Shown here one piece after another: positions 8,002-17,316 of a DNA stretch of 64,000 nucleotides. The stretch is from Comamonas testosteroni TK102 (GTDB taxonomy: Bacteria > Pseudomonadota > Gammaproteobacteria > Burkholderiales > Burkholderiaceae_C): positions 1,612,001 to 1,676,000 of the forward strand of contig NZ_CP006704.1 of assembly GCF_000739375.1 (NCBI RefSeq), given 5' to 3'. The stretch's first letter is position 1. Each line of letters opens with the position of its first letter. The translations under genes were made by a program, and so were the position numbers. The notes under the pieces were generated by a model, which was given only the letters and a program-made list of their open reading frames with translations, made no database searches and was not told the origin of the DNA.

Positions 8002-9208
8002 ATGGAGGCATTGATCTTCGACCATGTCCGGACCCCCCCGAGGCAAGGGCAAGCCGGATGGAGCACTGCATGAGGTGACGCCGGTCTGGCTGGCGGCCCA
8101 GCCGCTGCAGGCTTTGCGTGAGCGCAACCAGCTCGATACCTCGGCGGTGGACGATGTGGTCATGGGCTGTGTGGTGCCCGTGGGCGAGCAGGGCGGCAAT
8201 GTGGGCCGCATGGCGGTGCTGCAGGCCGACTATGCGCAGAGCGTGGCCGGCGTGCAGCTCAACCGCTACTGCGGCTCGGGCCTGGAGGCCGTGAGCTTTG
8301 CGGCGGCCAAGGTCATGGCCGGTCAGGCCGATATGACCATCGGTGCCGGCGTGGAGATGATGTCCCGCGTGCCCATGGGCTCGGACGGTGGTGCCTGGGC
8401 GCAGGACCCACAGCTGGCCAGCAAGACCTATTTCGTGATGCAGGGCATCTCGGCCGATCTGCTGGCATCGCTGCGCGGCCACAGCCGCCAGGATCTGGAT
8501 GCGTACTCGGCCGAAAGCCATCGCCGCGCCGCCAAGGCCTGGGCCGAAGGGCGCTTTGACAGGTCGGTCGTGCCCGTCAAGGATTTTCTGGGCATGACGC
8601 TGCTGGAAAAAGACGAGACCATTCGTCCCGAAACCACGGTCGAATCTCTGGCCGCGCTCAAGCCCGCATTCACCGAAATGGGCCAGAAATACGGCTACGA
8701 CAGCGTGGCGCTGCAGCGCTATCCGCAGGTCGAGCAGATTCAGCACCATCACCACGCGGGCAATAGCTCAGGCATTGTCGATGGGGCAGCGGCAGTGCTG
8801 ATTGGCACGGCAGAAGCGGGAGCCAGGCAAGGCCTCAAGCCCCGTGCGCGAATCCGCGCCTTTGCCAGCATAGGCTCCGAGCCGACCCTGATGCTGGACG
8901 GCCCGGCCCATGCCGCACGCAAGGCCTTGAACAGGGCGCGCATGCAGGCTTCGGACATCGATCTGTGGGAGCTCAACGAGGCCTTCGCCACGGTGGTGCT
9001 GACCATGATGGAGGAGCTGGACATTCCCCATGAGCGCATGAACGTCAACGGCGGAGCGATTGCCATGGGCCACCCGCTGGGGGCGACGGGCGCCATGATT
9101 CTGGGCACGGTGCTGGACGAGCTGGAGCGAACCGGCAAGCGCACGGCACTGATCAGCCTGTGCGTGGCGGCGGGCATGGGCTCGGCCATGATCATCGAAC
9201 GCGTGTGA
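8002..9208 (+). CDS. Acetyl-CoA acyltransferase (thiolase), frameshifted near its 5' end
   Basis: Removing one C from the 7-C run at 8033-8039 restores a 401-aa thiolase that begins MEALIFDHVRTPRGKGKP, with AGGA upstream of ATG 8002. As written, only an internal ATG at 8024 reads the correct frame and would lose about seven residues of the first strand. Catalytic residues are present: nucleophilic Cys90 in NRYCGSG, NEAF, the His of GHPLGATGA and the Cys of LCVAAGMG. It cleaves 3-ketoacyl-CoA with CoA. The stop lies 17 bp before a FadB-like gene, so the pair resembles a FadA/FadB set for one turn of side-chain beta-oxidation. The frameshift could be a sequencing error. Confidence 0.75.
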
Positions 9209-9225
9209 GTGAGGAAGCAGACATC

Positions 9226-11385
9226 ATGACAACGGAAATCATTCGCTACGCCGTAGACGGGGACGGCATTGCCACGCTGACGCTGGATTACCCCGGCAAG
9301 ACCATGAATGTGATCGACCAGGCCTTCATGGACAGCCTGGAGGCCTGTATCGCACGCATGCAAGGCGACGACGGGGTGCGCGGCGGCATCATTACCTCGG
9401 GCAAGGACAGCTTTGTCGCCGGTGCCGACCTGATGGGCATGGAGGCCAATATCGACGCCATGGCGGACATGCCCATCGAGGAGCTTTTCGCCTCCTGCGC
9501 ATCGCTGTCCAGGCTGCTGCGCAAACTGGAGACCCTGGGCAAGCCGCTGGTAGCGGCCATCAACGGCATGGCACTGGGCGGCGGCTATGAAATCTGCCTG
9601 GCCTGCCACCACCGCATTGCAGCCGATGCCCCCACGGTCATGGTCGGCCTGCCCGAGGCGCAAGTGGGCTTGCTGCCTGGTGCCGGCGGCACCCAGCGCC
9701 TGCCGCGCATGATCGGCATTCTGGCTGCCATGCCTTTTCTGATGGAGGGCAAGCAGCTGCAGGCCGTGAAGGCCAGGGAGGCAGGACTGGTGGATGAGGT
9801 GGTGGCTCCCGAGCAGTTGCTCGGCGCTGCCAAGGCCTGGCTGCTGGCCAGTCCCACGGCGGTGCAGCCCTGGGATGTGAAAGGCTTTCGCATTCCCGGT
9901 GGCGGCCCGCTGGATGCGCGCGTGGCCCCGGCTTTTGTGGTGGGCAACACCCTGCTGCAGGCCAAGACCTTTCACAATATGCCGGCGCCGCTGTGCATTC
10001 AGAGCTGCATCTACGAAGGCTGCCAGCTGCCCATGGACAAGGGCCTGCGCATCGAGAGCAAGTACATGGCAACGCTGTCGCGCAGCCCCGTGGCGCGCGG
10101 GATGATTCGCACGCTCTTCGTCAACAGGAGCAAGGCCGAGAAAGGCATGCACCGCCCTGCAGGCTTGGAGCCCTTCAAATGCCGCAAGCTGGGCCTGATA
10201 GGCGCAGGCATGATGGGCGCGGGCATTGCGCTGGTGGCCGCCCAGCGCGGCATTCAGGTGGTACTGATAGACCGGGATCAGGCGGCAGCAGACAAAGGAA
10301 AGCAGTACGCCGAGAAGGCGCTGGCCAGGCTGGTGGACAAGGGCCGCCAGAGCCGCGAGAAGGCCGACGCCATCCTCGCGCGCATCATGCCCGGCACCGA
10401 TTACGAGCTGCTGCGCGATGCCGATATGGTGGTCGAAGCCGTGTTCGAAGACCGCGCCATCAAGGCCGAAGTCACGAAGAAGCTGGACGCTGTGCTGCCG
10501 CCAACCTGTGTGCTGGCCAGCAATACCTCGGCCCTGCCCATCAGCCTGCTGGCGCAGGCAAGCGAGCGGCCCGATCGCTTTATCGGCCTGCATTTCTTCT
10601 CGCCGGCCGACAAGATGCCGTTGGTGGAGGTGATTCGCGGCCGTCAGACCTCGGATGCCACGCTGGCGCAGGCACTGGACTTTGTGGCCCAGCTCAAGAA
10701 GACCCCGATTGTCGTCAATGACAAGCGCGGCTTTTTCACCAGCCGCTTCATCGGAGCGTTTGTGGATGACGCCATCGGCATGGTGGCCGAAGGCATTGCC
10801 CCGGCATTGATAGAGAACTGTGCCAAGCATGCGGGCATGCCCGTGGGGCCGCTGGCGATTACCGACGAGCTGTCGATCGATCTGTCCAAGCATGCGGGCG
10901 AAGCCCAGGCCAAGGAGTTCCCTGGGGAATACAAGCCAGGCCGTTCCGTGCCCGTGATCGGCAAGCTGTTCGAGCTGGGCCGTCTGGGCCGCAAGGTGGG
11001 CAAGGGCTTCTATGACTACGATGAAAGCGGCAAGCGCATCTGGCCAGGCCTGGCCGAGCATTACCCGCTGAAAGCCCTGCAGCCCAGCGCCCATGATCTC
11101 AAGCAGCGCATTCTCTATGTGCAAGCCGTCGAAGGAGCGCATGCCATGGAGGAGGGCGTGCTGCTGGCGCCGGCCGATGGCGACATCGGCTCGATTCTCG
11201 GCGTGGGATTTCCGGCCTACACGGGCGGCCCCTTCTGCTTTATCGACGGCATAGGTCTGCCGCAGTTCGTGGCCGAGGCCGACCGTCTGGCCGATCTGTT
11301 TGGCGAGCAACTGCGCCCGCCGCAGCTGCTGCGCGATATGGCGGCCAGGGGGCAGACCTTCTACGGCAAAACCGCCAGGGCCTGA
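9226..11385 (+). CDS. FadB-like enoyl-CoA hydratase / 3-hydroxyacyl-CoA dehydrogenase
   Basis: 719 aa from ATG 9226 with GAGGAAG upstream. The N-terminal crotonase domain (about 1-190) shows the oxyanion-hole segment GMALGGGYE and the second catalytic Glu region GLPEAQVGLLPGAGG. A linker leads to a Rossmann domain with GAGMMGAGIA near residue 325, the catalytic His in LHFFSPADKM near 453, and two 3-hydroxyacyl-CoA dehydrogenase C-terminal repeats ending at about residue 715. It hydrates enoyl-CoA and oxidises the 3-hydroxyacyl-CoA with NAD. The length is normal for FadB/FadJ. It follows the thiolase at a 17-bp spacing, which suggests an alpha-beta complex as in FadBA, but in the reverse gene order. 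Confidence 0.88.
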   Translation: MTTEIIRYAVDGDGIATLTLDYPGKTMNVIDQAFMDSLEACIARMQGDDGVRGGIITSGKDSFVAGADLMGMEANIDAMADMPIEELFASCASLSRLLRKLETLGKPLVAAINGMALGGGYEICLACHHRIAADAPTVMVGLPEAQVGLLPGAGGTQRLPRMIGILAAMPFLMEGKQLQAVKAREAGLVDEVVAPEQLLGAAKAWLLASPTAVQPWDVKGFRIPGGGPLDARVAPAFVVGNTLLQAKTFHNMPAPLCIQSCIYEGCQLPMDKGLRIESKYMATLSRSPVARGMIRTLFVNRSKAEKGMHRPAGLEPFKCRKLGLIGAGMMGAGIALVAAQRGIQVVLIDRDQAAADKGKQYAEKALARLVDKGRQSREKADAILARIMPGTDYELLRDADMVVEAVFEDRAIKAEVTKKLDAVLPPTCVLASNTSALPISLLAQASERPDRFIGLHFFSPADKMPLVEVIRGRQTSDATLAQALDFVAQLKKTPIVVNDKRGFFTSRFIGAFVDDAIGMVAEGIAPALIENCAKHAGMPVGPLAITDELSIDLSKHAGEAQAKEFPGEYKPGRSVPVIGKLFELGRLGRKVGKGFYDYDESGKRIWPGLAEHYPLKALQPSAHDLKQRILYVQAVEGAHAMEEGVLLAPADGDIGSILGVGFPAYTGGPFCFIDGIGLPQFVAEADRLADLFGEQLRPPQLLRDMAARGQTFYGKTARA

Positions 11386-11397
11386 CCAGAGCCCAAA

Positions 11398-11419
11398 GGG
11401 TGGGCGGGCGCGCCCACCC
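11398..11419. other. GC-rich hairpin between FadB-like and GMC genes
   Basis: GGGTGGGCG (11398-11406), loop GGCG, CGCCCACCC (11411-11419), a perfect 9-bp stem 12 bp after the FadB-like stop. There is no T run, so it may stabilise or process the operon mRNA rather than terminate it. Confidence 0.4.
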
Positions 11420-11471
11420 GGTACCGGCTCGGCACAGTCACTCATCCAATAACAATCAATGGAGACAGGCC

Positions 11472-13190
11472 ATGGAGGAAATCTTTGATTACATCGTCAT
11501 CGGCGCAGGCTCGGCCGGTGGCACGCTGGCGGCAAGACTGAGCGAGAGTCGCGAGCACAAGGTGCTGCTGCTGGAAGGCGGCGCCAGCCACAAGGATCTG
11601 CTGGTGTCCATGCCCTCGGGCTGGGGCCAGATGATCAACAGCCCCCAGTATTCCTGGGGTCATGAGACAGAGCCCGAGCAGTACGCGGCCCATCGCCGCA
11701 TCAGCCTGCCGCGCGGCAAGCGCCTGGGCGGGTCTTCGTCCATCAACGGCATGATCTATGTGCGCGGCGACCGGGCGGATTTCGACAGCTGGGCTGCCCA
11801 GGGGGCGGCGGGCTGGGGCTATGAGCAGCTGCTGCCCTACTTTGTGCGCACCGAGGACCAGCAGCGCAGCGAGGCAGAGTTCATCCAGCCCTGGCATGGG
11901 CGGGGCGGGCCGCTGACCGCCAACAATCTGCACCATCCGCACCCGGTATCGCTGGCCATGGTGCGGGCTGCGATTCAGGCGGGCCTGCCCGCCTGCCGGG
12001 ATTTCAACAACGGCCATCCGCAGGGCGCGGGGCTATTTCAGGTCAATCTCAAGAATGGCCGGCGCTCGTCGGTGGCCAGCAATGCCATCGAGCCCGCCAT
12101 GCAGCGGCGCAATCTGGATGTACGCATGCAGCTGCTGGTCACCGGCATCGGTCTGGACGGGCTGCGCGCCAGCACGGTGCACTGGAAGGACAGGGCGGGC
12201 GCAAGCCACGCTGCCCGTGCCGGCAAGGAAGTGCTGCTGTGCGCCGGTGCCCTGCAGTCGCCCCAGCTGCTGATGCTCTCGGGCATCGGCCCGGCCGCGC
12301 ATCTGCAGGAGATGGGGATCGAGGTCAAAGTGGATCTGCCCGGAGTGGGGGCCAATCTGCAGGACCATGCGATTGTCCCCATGTCCTGGCGCATGAAGGC
12401 CGGCACGCCCAGCCTCAACCGCTCGCTGCGAGGCCTGGGTATTGGCGCTTCGCTGCTCCGGTACCTGCTGACCAGGCAGGGCGCCATGGCGATGCCGGCT
12501 TCGGAGTTTGCCGCCTGGTTCAGCAGCGATGCGAGCCTGCCCTACAACGACATCCAGATTCACGGCCTGCCCGTGACCGGCGATATCGAAGGCTATATGC
12601 AAAGCGGCAAGAACTACCGCACAGAGGCCTTCCCCGGCATGACGATGGCGCCCTACCAGGTGCGACCTTACTCGCGCGGCCAGCTCCAGCTCAAGAGCCG
12701 CCATCCCGAGGAGCTGGCCAGCATCCGCATGAACTTTCTGCACGACGAGCGTGACCGCAAAGCGCTGCTCCACGGTGTACGCATGGCGAGCACGATTGCC
12801 CGTCAGCCTGCACTGGCCGGAATGATCGAAACGCAGACCCGTCCGACGCCTGATCTGCAAAGCGATGACGAGCTGCTGGACTGGATCTCCATGTACCTGG
12901 GCTCGGGCCATCACGCCAGTGGCAGCTGCCGCATGGGCGATGCGGCCGACCCGCTGAGCGTGGTCACGTCCGACCTCAGGGTCAAGGGCGTGCAGGGTCT
13001 GCGCGTGATCGATGCCTCGGTCATGCCGCATCTGGTGTCGGGCAACACGAATGCGGCCTCGGTGGTGATCGGCGACAAGGGTGCCGACCTGGTGCTGGGC
13101 CTGACGCCGCCTGCCAACAGGATGTCGGATATGTCCGGCGCAGCGGCCGCTGCGCTGTCTGATGGCGCAAGAGCCGCCGCCGTGGCCTGA
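11472..13190 (+). CDS. GMC-family FAD-dependent alcohol dehydrogenase
   Basis: 572 aa from ATG 11472 with GGAGACAGGCC upstream. An FAD-binding Rossmann motif IVIGAGSAGGTLAARL opens the protein. LPRGKRLGGSSSINGMIYVR is the GMC signature 1, and GALQSPQLLMLSGIGP is signature 2. The C-terminal active-site region holds GSGHHASGSCRMG and SGNTNAASVVIGDKGADL, with the His and Asn expected of choline-dehydrogenase-like members. It should oxidise a primary or secondary alcohol and pass electrons to oxygen, a quinone or an acceptor protein. It lies between beta-oxidation genes, so a hydroxylated steroid or side-chain alcohol is a reasonable substrate guess, but the sequence does not settle it. Confidence 0.85.
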   Translation: MEEIFDYIVIGAGSAGGTLAARLSESREHKVLLLEGGASHKDLLVSMPSGWGQMINSPQYSWGHETEPEQYAAHRRISLPRGKRLGGSSSINGMIYVRGDRADFDSWAAQGAAGWGYEQLLPYFVRTEDQQRSEAEFIQPWHGRGGPLTANNLHHPHPVSLAMVRAAIQAGLPACRDFNNGHPQGAGLFQVNLKNGRRSSVASNAIEPAMQRRNLDVRMQLLVTGIGLDGLRASTVHWKDRAGASHAARAGKEVLLCAGALQSPQLLMLSGIGPAAHLQEMGIEVKVDLPGVGANLQDHAIVPMSWRMKAGTPSLNRSLRGLGIGASLLRYLLTRQGAMAMPASEFAAWFSSDASLPYNDIQIHGLPVTGDIEGYMQSGKNYRTEAFPGMTMAPYQVRPYSRGQLQLKSRHPEELASIRMNFLHDERDRKALLHGVRMASTIARQPALAGMIETQTRPTPDLQSDDELLDWISMYLGSGHHASGSCRMGDAADPLSVVTSDLRVKGVQGLRVIDASVMPHLVSGNTNAASVVIGDKGADLVLGLTPPANRMSDMSGAAAAALSDGARAAAVA

Positions 13191-13218
13191 ATATTGGAAG
13201 ATTGGGTGGAGACAGAAG

Positions 13219-15648
13219 ATGAACTTCGATTTCAGTGACGACCAGAATGCCTTGCGCAATGAGATTCGCAAATTCCTGACCAGGGAGTCGCCGCTGACGC
13301 AGGCGCGTGCCTTGCTTGAGGGCGAGGGCGAGCATGCCCAGAGCGTTTGGAGCGGCATGGCCCAGCTGGGGGTGACCAGCCTGATGCTGCCCGAGGACTG
13401 CGGCGGCATAGGCCTTGGTGCCATGGAGATGTGCGTGGTGGCCGAAGAAGTGGGCCGCCAGCTCAGCCCCGTGCCCCTGGCTTCGACCATGTATCTGGCG
13501 GTGCAGGCCGTATTGCTATCTACACAGGAGCATTCTGCGCAGCGCCCGCGATGGCTGCTGCCGGTTTCTGGCGGAAGCATTGGCTGTCTGGCAGCGCCTG
13601 CCGACGGGCAGGTCCCTCCATCCGGTCTGCCCCTGTTTGACGGCAAGACCTTGAAGGGCGACTGCCCGCTGGTGGCCGACGGCATGGCCGCGCAGTGGGG
13701 CGTGGCGCTGGCGCGCAGCGCGACGGGGGTGCAGGTGCTGGTGGCCTTCAGGTTTGACGGCTCGGTGCGGCGCGAAAAGCTCAGGACGCTGGACCCTTCC
13801 AAGCCCTATGCCCGCCTGAGTTTTGACCATACGGAGGCAGAGCAGCTGGACGGCAGCCGCAGCGCTGCCGAGGTCATGCGGCGAGTGCGCAATCGCGCGG
13901 CCGTGATGCTGGCCTTTGAGCAGCTGGGTGCGGCCGATGCCGCGCTGGAGATGGCCAGCAGCTATGCCAGGGAGCGCAAGGCCTTTGGCCGGCCCATTGG
14001 CTCCTATCAGGGCATCAAGCACAAGCTGGCCCATCTCTACACCAGCAACCAGCTGGCCCGTGCGCATTGCTACTACGGCGCCTGGGCGCTGACTTCGGAC
14101 ATGGCTGCGGCCGATGGCGCGCCCGAGCTGGCGGGCGCAGCCGCAGCAGCACGCGTGAGCAGCACCCAGGCGCTGTCGGACGCTGCACAGGAAAACCTGC
14201 ACACCCACGGCGGCATGGGCTATACGTGGGAGCTGGACTGCCACCTGTTCTATCGCCGCGCGCGTCAGCAGGCCGTGGAGCTGGGCAGTATCCATGCCTG
14301 GCGCGAGCAGGTCGCGGCCGAGTTGCAGCAGCGGCTTCTCGCAGCTGAGCCTGAGGCGCCTGCAAAGAGCGCGAAGCAGGCCGACAGCCAGTCCATGGAT
14401 TTCGAGGACACGCCCGAAGAGGCAGCATTCCGCGCCGAATGCCGCGCCTGGCTGCAGGCCAATGCCGAGCCCAAGGCCAGCGCCGACGACTATTTCGGCC
14501 GCGACATGACGGCCGCGCAGCGCCTGGAGGCGGCCCGGGTCTGGCAAGGCCGGAAGGCGGCAGCAGGCTTTGGCGCCATCACCTGGCCCAAGGTGCTCGG
14601 CGGCCGTGGCGGCACGCCCATGCAGGAGCTGATCTGGCGCCAGGAGGAGGGCAAGGTCAAAGTGCCAACGGGCATGTTCAATGTGAGCCTGGGCATGGTG
14701 CTGCCATCGGTGATGGCACATGCCAGTCCCGAAGTGCTGGGCCAGCATGTGGCCCCGGCGCTGAGCGGCAAGAACCTCTGGTGCCAGCTGCTGAGCGAGC
14801 CAGGCGCGGGCTCCGACCTGGGTATGGTGCGCACACGTGCCGAGCGCGCGACCGATGGCCGCGAGGGCTGGATCATCAACGGCCAGAAGGTCTGGACTTC
14901 GCTCGCGCAGTTTGCCCAGTGGGGCCTGGTGCTGACCCGTTCCGATTCGCAGGCCAGCAAGTTCGAAGGGCTGAGCACCTTCTTTCTGGACATGCATTCG
15001 CCCGGCATTACCGTGCGCCCGATTCGTCAGGCCGGCGGCGAGTCCGAGTTCAACGAGGTCTTCTTCGAGGATGTGTTCGTGCCCGACCATCAACTGGTGG
15101 GGAAGCTGGGCGGTGGCTGGAAGGTCACGCTGACGGGCTTGATGGCCGAGCGCCTGGCCATTGGCGGCGTGATGCCCGCCGAGCTGTGGCGCACCACGGC
15201 AGGCTTGCTGGCCGATCTTCGCTTCGAAGGCCGGCCCGCACTGGAGGACGGCCGCCTGCGCGAGCGCTGGGCCGATCTCTATCTGAAAGAGCAGGCGCTA
15301 TGGCTGCTGCAATGCCGCGCACTGACGGCGCTGAGCAAGGGGCGCCAGCCCGGCCCGGAAATGAGCGGCGCCAAGAACGTGGCCGCTGCCGCGCTGCAGT
15401 CCTTCAGCTACTTCGCTATCGACTTGCTGGGCCAGCGCGGCGTGCTGACGGCCAGCGAACTGGCGGCCAGCGGATTGGGTGAGCGCTTTGCAATGGTGGA
15501 GCGTCTGTGGTTTGGCTCTGCCGGCATGCGCATTGCGGGCGGTACCGACGAGGTGGTGCTCAACAGCATTGGCGAGCGCGTGCTGGGGCTGGCCGCCGAG
15601 CCGCGCAGCGACAGGGATGTTCCCTTCTGCGAACTGCTGGCCCGGTGA
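13219..15648 (+). CDS. Fused two-domain acyl-CoA dehydrogenase (FadE34/CasC-like architecture)
   Basis: 809 aa from ATG 13219, preceded by GGTGGAGACAGAAG. Two complete acyl-CoA dehydrogenase modules are joined by a linker at about residues 375-395 rich in Ala/Pro/Lys. The first carries THGGMGYTWE, the motif of the non-canonical half. The second carries LLSEPGAGSDLG, NGQKVWTSLAQFA and RIAGGTDEVVLNSI, the FAD/substrate regions of the canonical half. Steroid acyl-CoA dehydrogenases are usually alpha2beta2 heteromers. Single-chain fusions such as mycobacterial FadE34 and Rhodococcus CasC act on C24/C22 steroid side chains. A similar role here is an inference. It is 28 bp after the GMC gene. Confidence 0.85.
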   Translation: MNFDFSDDQNALRNEIRKFLTRESPLTQARALLEGEGEHAQSVWSGMAQLGVTSLMLPEDCGGIGLGAMEMCVVAEEVGRQLSPVPLASTMYLAVQAVLLSTQEHSAQRPRWLLPVSGGSIGCLAAPADGQVPPSGLPLFDGKTLKGDCPLVADGMAAQWGVALARSATGVQVLVAFRFDGSVRREKLRTLDPSKPYARLSFDHTEAEQLDGSRSAAEVMRRVRNRAAVMLAFEQLGAADAALEMASSYARERKAFGRPIGSYQGIKHKLAHLYTSNQLARAHCYYGAWALTSDMAAADGAPELAGAAAAARVSSTQALSDAAQENLHTHGGMGYTWELDCHLFYRRARQQAVELGSIHAWREQVAAELQQRLLAAEPEAPAKSAKQADSQSMDFEDTPEEAAFRAECRAWLQANAEPKASADDYFGRDMTAAQRLEAARVWQGRKAAAGFGAITWPKVLGGRGGTPMQELIWRQEEGKVKVPTGMFNVSLGMVLPSVMAHASPEVLGQHVAPALSGKNLWCQLLSEPGAGSDLGMVRTRAERATDGREGWIINGQKVWTSLAQFAQWGLVLTRSDSQASKFEGLSTFFLDMHSPGITVRPIRQAGGESEFNEVFFEDVFVPDHQLVGKLGGGWKVTLTGLMAERLAIGGVMPAELWRTTAGLLADLRFEGRPALEDGRLRERWADLYLKEQALWLLQCRALTALSKGRQPGPEMSGAKNVAAAALQSFSYFAIDLLGQRGVLTASELAASGLGERFAMVERLWFGSAGMRIAGGTDEVVLNSIGERVLGLAAEPRSDRDVPFCELLAR

Positions 15649-15758
15649 TCCGGTGCGGCGCAGCAGCATGTGCTGTGCCCTTGTGCCCGGCTCTTGTGCC
15701 GGGGGCAAGCCTTCATTGATTCAACGTGGCGCAGATCACGTTCTTGAGGAGACAGGAA

Positions 15759-17117
15759 ATGAGTGCATCTGCTGCGACCCGCGTGTCGCAAGCTGCTTCG
15801 GCCCATCGGCAGCCGCTTGGCAACGTGACGGGCTGGCGACGTCACTATCTGCTGCTGGTACTGCTGCTCGTCTATGGCGTGAGCATGATCGACCGCCAGA
15901 TCATGGGGGTGCTGATTCAGCCCATCAAGCAGGAGATGGGGGTTTCGGACAGCGCCATGGGTTTGCTCACGGGTCTGGCCTTTGCGCTGTTCTACAGCAT
16001 TCTGGCCGTGCCTTTTGGCCGCCTTGCCGACCGTTGCAACCGGCGCAACCTGATTGCCTGGTGCTGCGCCGGATGGAGCATGGCCACGGGGCTGTGCGGC
16101 ATGGCGATGGGCTTCTGGAGCCTGACGGCCGCGCGTGTGGGCGTGGCGGTGGGAGAGGCGGGCAGCACGGCGGCATCGACCACCATGATCGCCGATGTCT
16201 ATCCGCCCGAGCAGCGCAGCCGCGCCATGAGCGTGTTCAGCCTGGGCCCGCACCTGGGCTCACTGGTGGGGCTCGGCGTGGGCGCCTGGATCGCCCAGCA
16301 CTACGGCTGGCGCTCGGCTTTCCTGTGGCTGGCCTTGCCTGGCGTGCTGGTGGCCCTGCTGCTGCGCCTGACCTGCCGTGAGCCCGAGCGGGGGGCTCAG
16401 GACGGGCGCCCGGCGGCACAGGCAGCCGTCGAAAAATTTGGCGATGTCATGGCCGCGCTGGCACGCAACAAGGCGTTTGTGGGCCTGGGTCTGGCCAGCA
16501 TGCTGATGGCGTTCTCGGGCTATGCGATCGGCATGTGGAACACGGCGTTTCTGGTCCGATCGCATGGTCTGCAGCTCAAGGATGCGGGCGCCATCATGGG
16601 CTTCATCGGCGGGCCTGCAGCCATCGCTGGTGCTTTGCTCAGCGGCTGGCTGACGGATCTCATGGCCAGGCGCGACAAGCGCTGGCAGGTGGGCATGCCG
16701 ATTCTGGGTACGCTGATCTCGGTGCCGCTGGGGCTGGCCTTCTATCTCAACACCTCGCCCCAGAGCTGGCAGCTTGCGGGGCTGCAGATTCCCCATGCCG
16801 TGGCCTTCTATGGCCTGTTTGCCATCTTCTCCAGCTTCTGGGCGGCGCCAGTGTTTGCGGCACTGACCAATGTGATCGCAGCGCATCGCCTGGCGACCTC
16901 GCTGTCCATCTACAACCTGCTGCTGACGGCTGTCGGCGGCGGCCTGGGGCCGTTGGCGGTGGGACTGCTCAGCGATGCCTTCACTGCTGGTTACGGGCAG
17001 GAGTCAATGCGCTGGGCGCTGGTCTGCATGCTGGCGTTCTATCTGCTGGCGGTGGGAATCTATGTCTGGGTCATCAGGCACTACGCGGCGCAGCTTGCAG
17101 CAGGAAAGACGGCTTGA
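15759..17117 (+). CDS. MFS transporter, spinster-like (paralog 1)
   Basis: 452 aa from ATG 15759, with GAGGAGACAGGAA upstream. Twelve hydrophobic helices. The first helix ends in MIDRQIMGVLIQPIKQEMG, and the loop after helix 2 carries GRLADRCNRRN (MFS motif A). The same framework recurs in the genes at 19644, 23081 and 27403. It probably imports a steroid or bile acid, or exports a degradation intermediate, across the inner membrane using the proton gradient. It lies between the fused dehydrogenase and an acyl-CoA ligase, consistent with uptake coupled to activation. Specificity is not predictable. Confidence 0.85.
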   Translation: MSASAATRVSQAASAHRQPLGNVTGWRRHYLLLVLLLVYGVSMIDRQIMGVLIQPIKQEMGVSDSAMGLLTGLAFALFYSILAVPFGRLADRCNRRNLIAWCCAGWSMATGLCGMAMGFWSLTAARVGVAVGEAGSTAASTTMIADVYPPEQRSRAMSVFSLGPHLGSLVGLGVGAWIAQHYGWRSAFLWLALPGVLVALLLRLTCREPERGAQDGRPAAQAAVEKFGDVMAALARNKAFVGLGLASMLMAFSGYAIGMWNTAFLVRSHGLQLKDAGAIMGFIGGPAAIAGALLSGWLTDLMARRDKRWQVGMPILGTLISVPLGLAFYLNTSPQSWQLAGLQIPHAVAFYGLFAIFSSFWAAPVFAALTNVIAAHRLATSLSIYNLLLTAVGGGLGPLAVGLLSDAFTAGYGQESMRWALVCMLAFYLLAVGIYVWVIRHYAAQLAAGKTA

Positions 17118-17316
17118 GCGGCATTGCAGCAAAGCTGCCCCAGGGTTGGCGCTCTTGGCAGCACAGGCCGTTGGGTCCGAGCATTGGCGCGCCAGTGACC
17201 AAGGGTCTGTCCCCAGTTCAAGCGGACGATGGATGCCGCAGGCCAGCCGCCGAGCATGAGAGCGATTGCAGACACAGTGAATTCAGAACAACTCAAGGAC
17301 AGACGGAGACAGGAAG

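Noticed and set aside
8749..11445. 898-aa open frame on the minus strand opposite the FadB-like gene
   Set aside because: It is a codon-bias shadow: His/Gln/Arg-rich, no domain, and fully antisense to a clear FadB-like protein.
12033..15093. Long minus-strand frames opposite the GMC and fused dehydrogenase genes
   Set aside because: They lie antisense to well-supported genes, have low-complexity composition and no ribosome sites.
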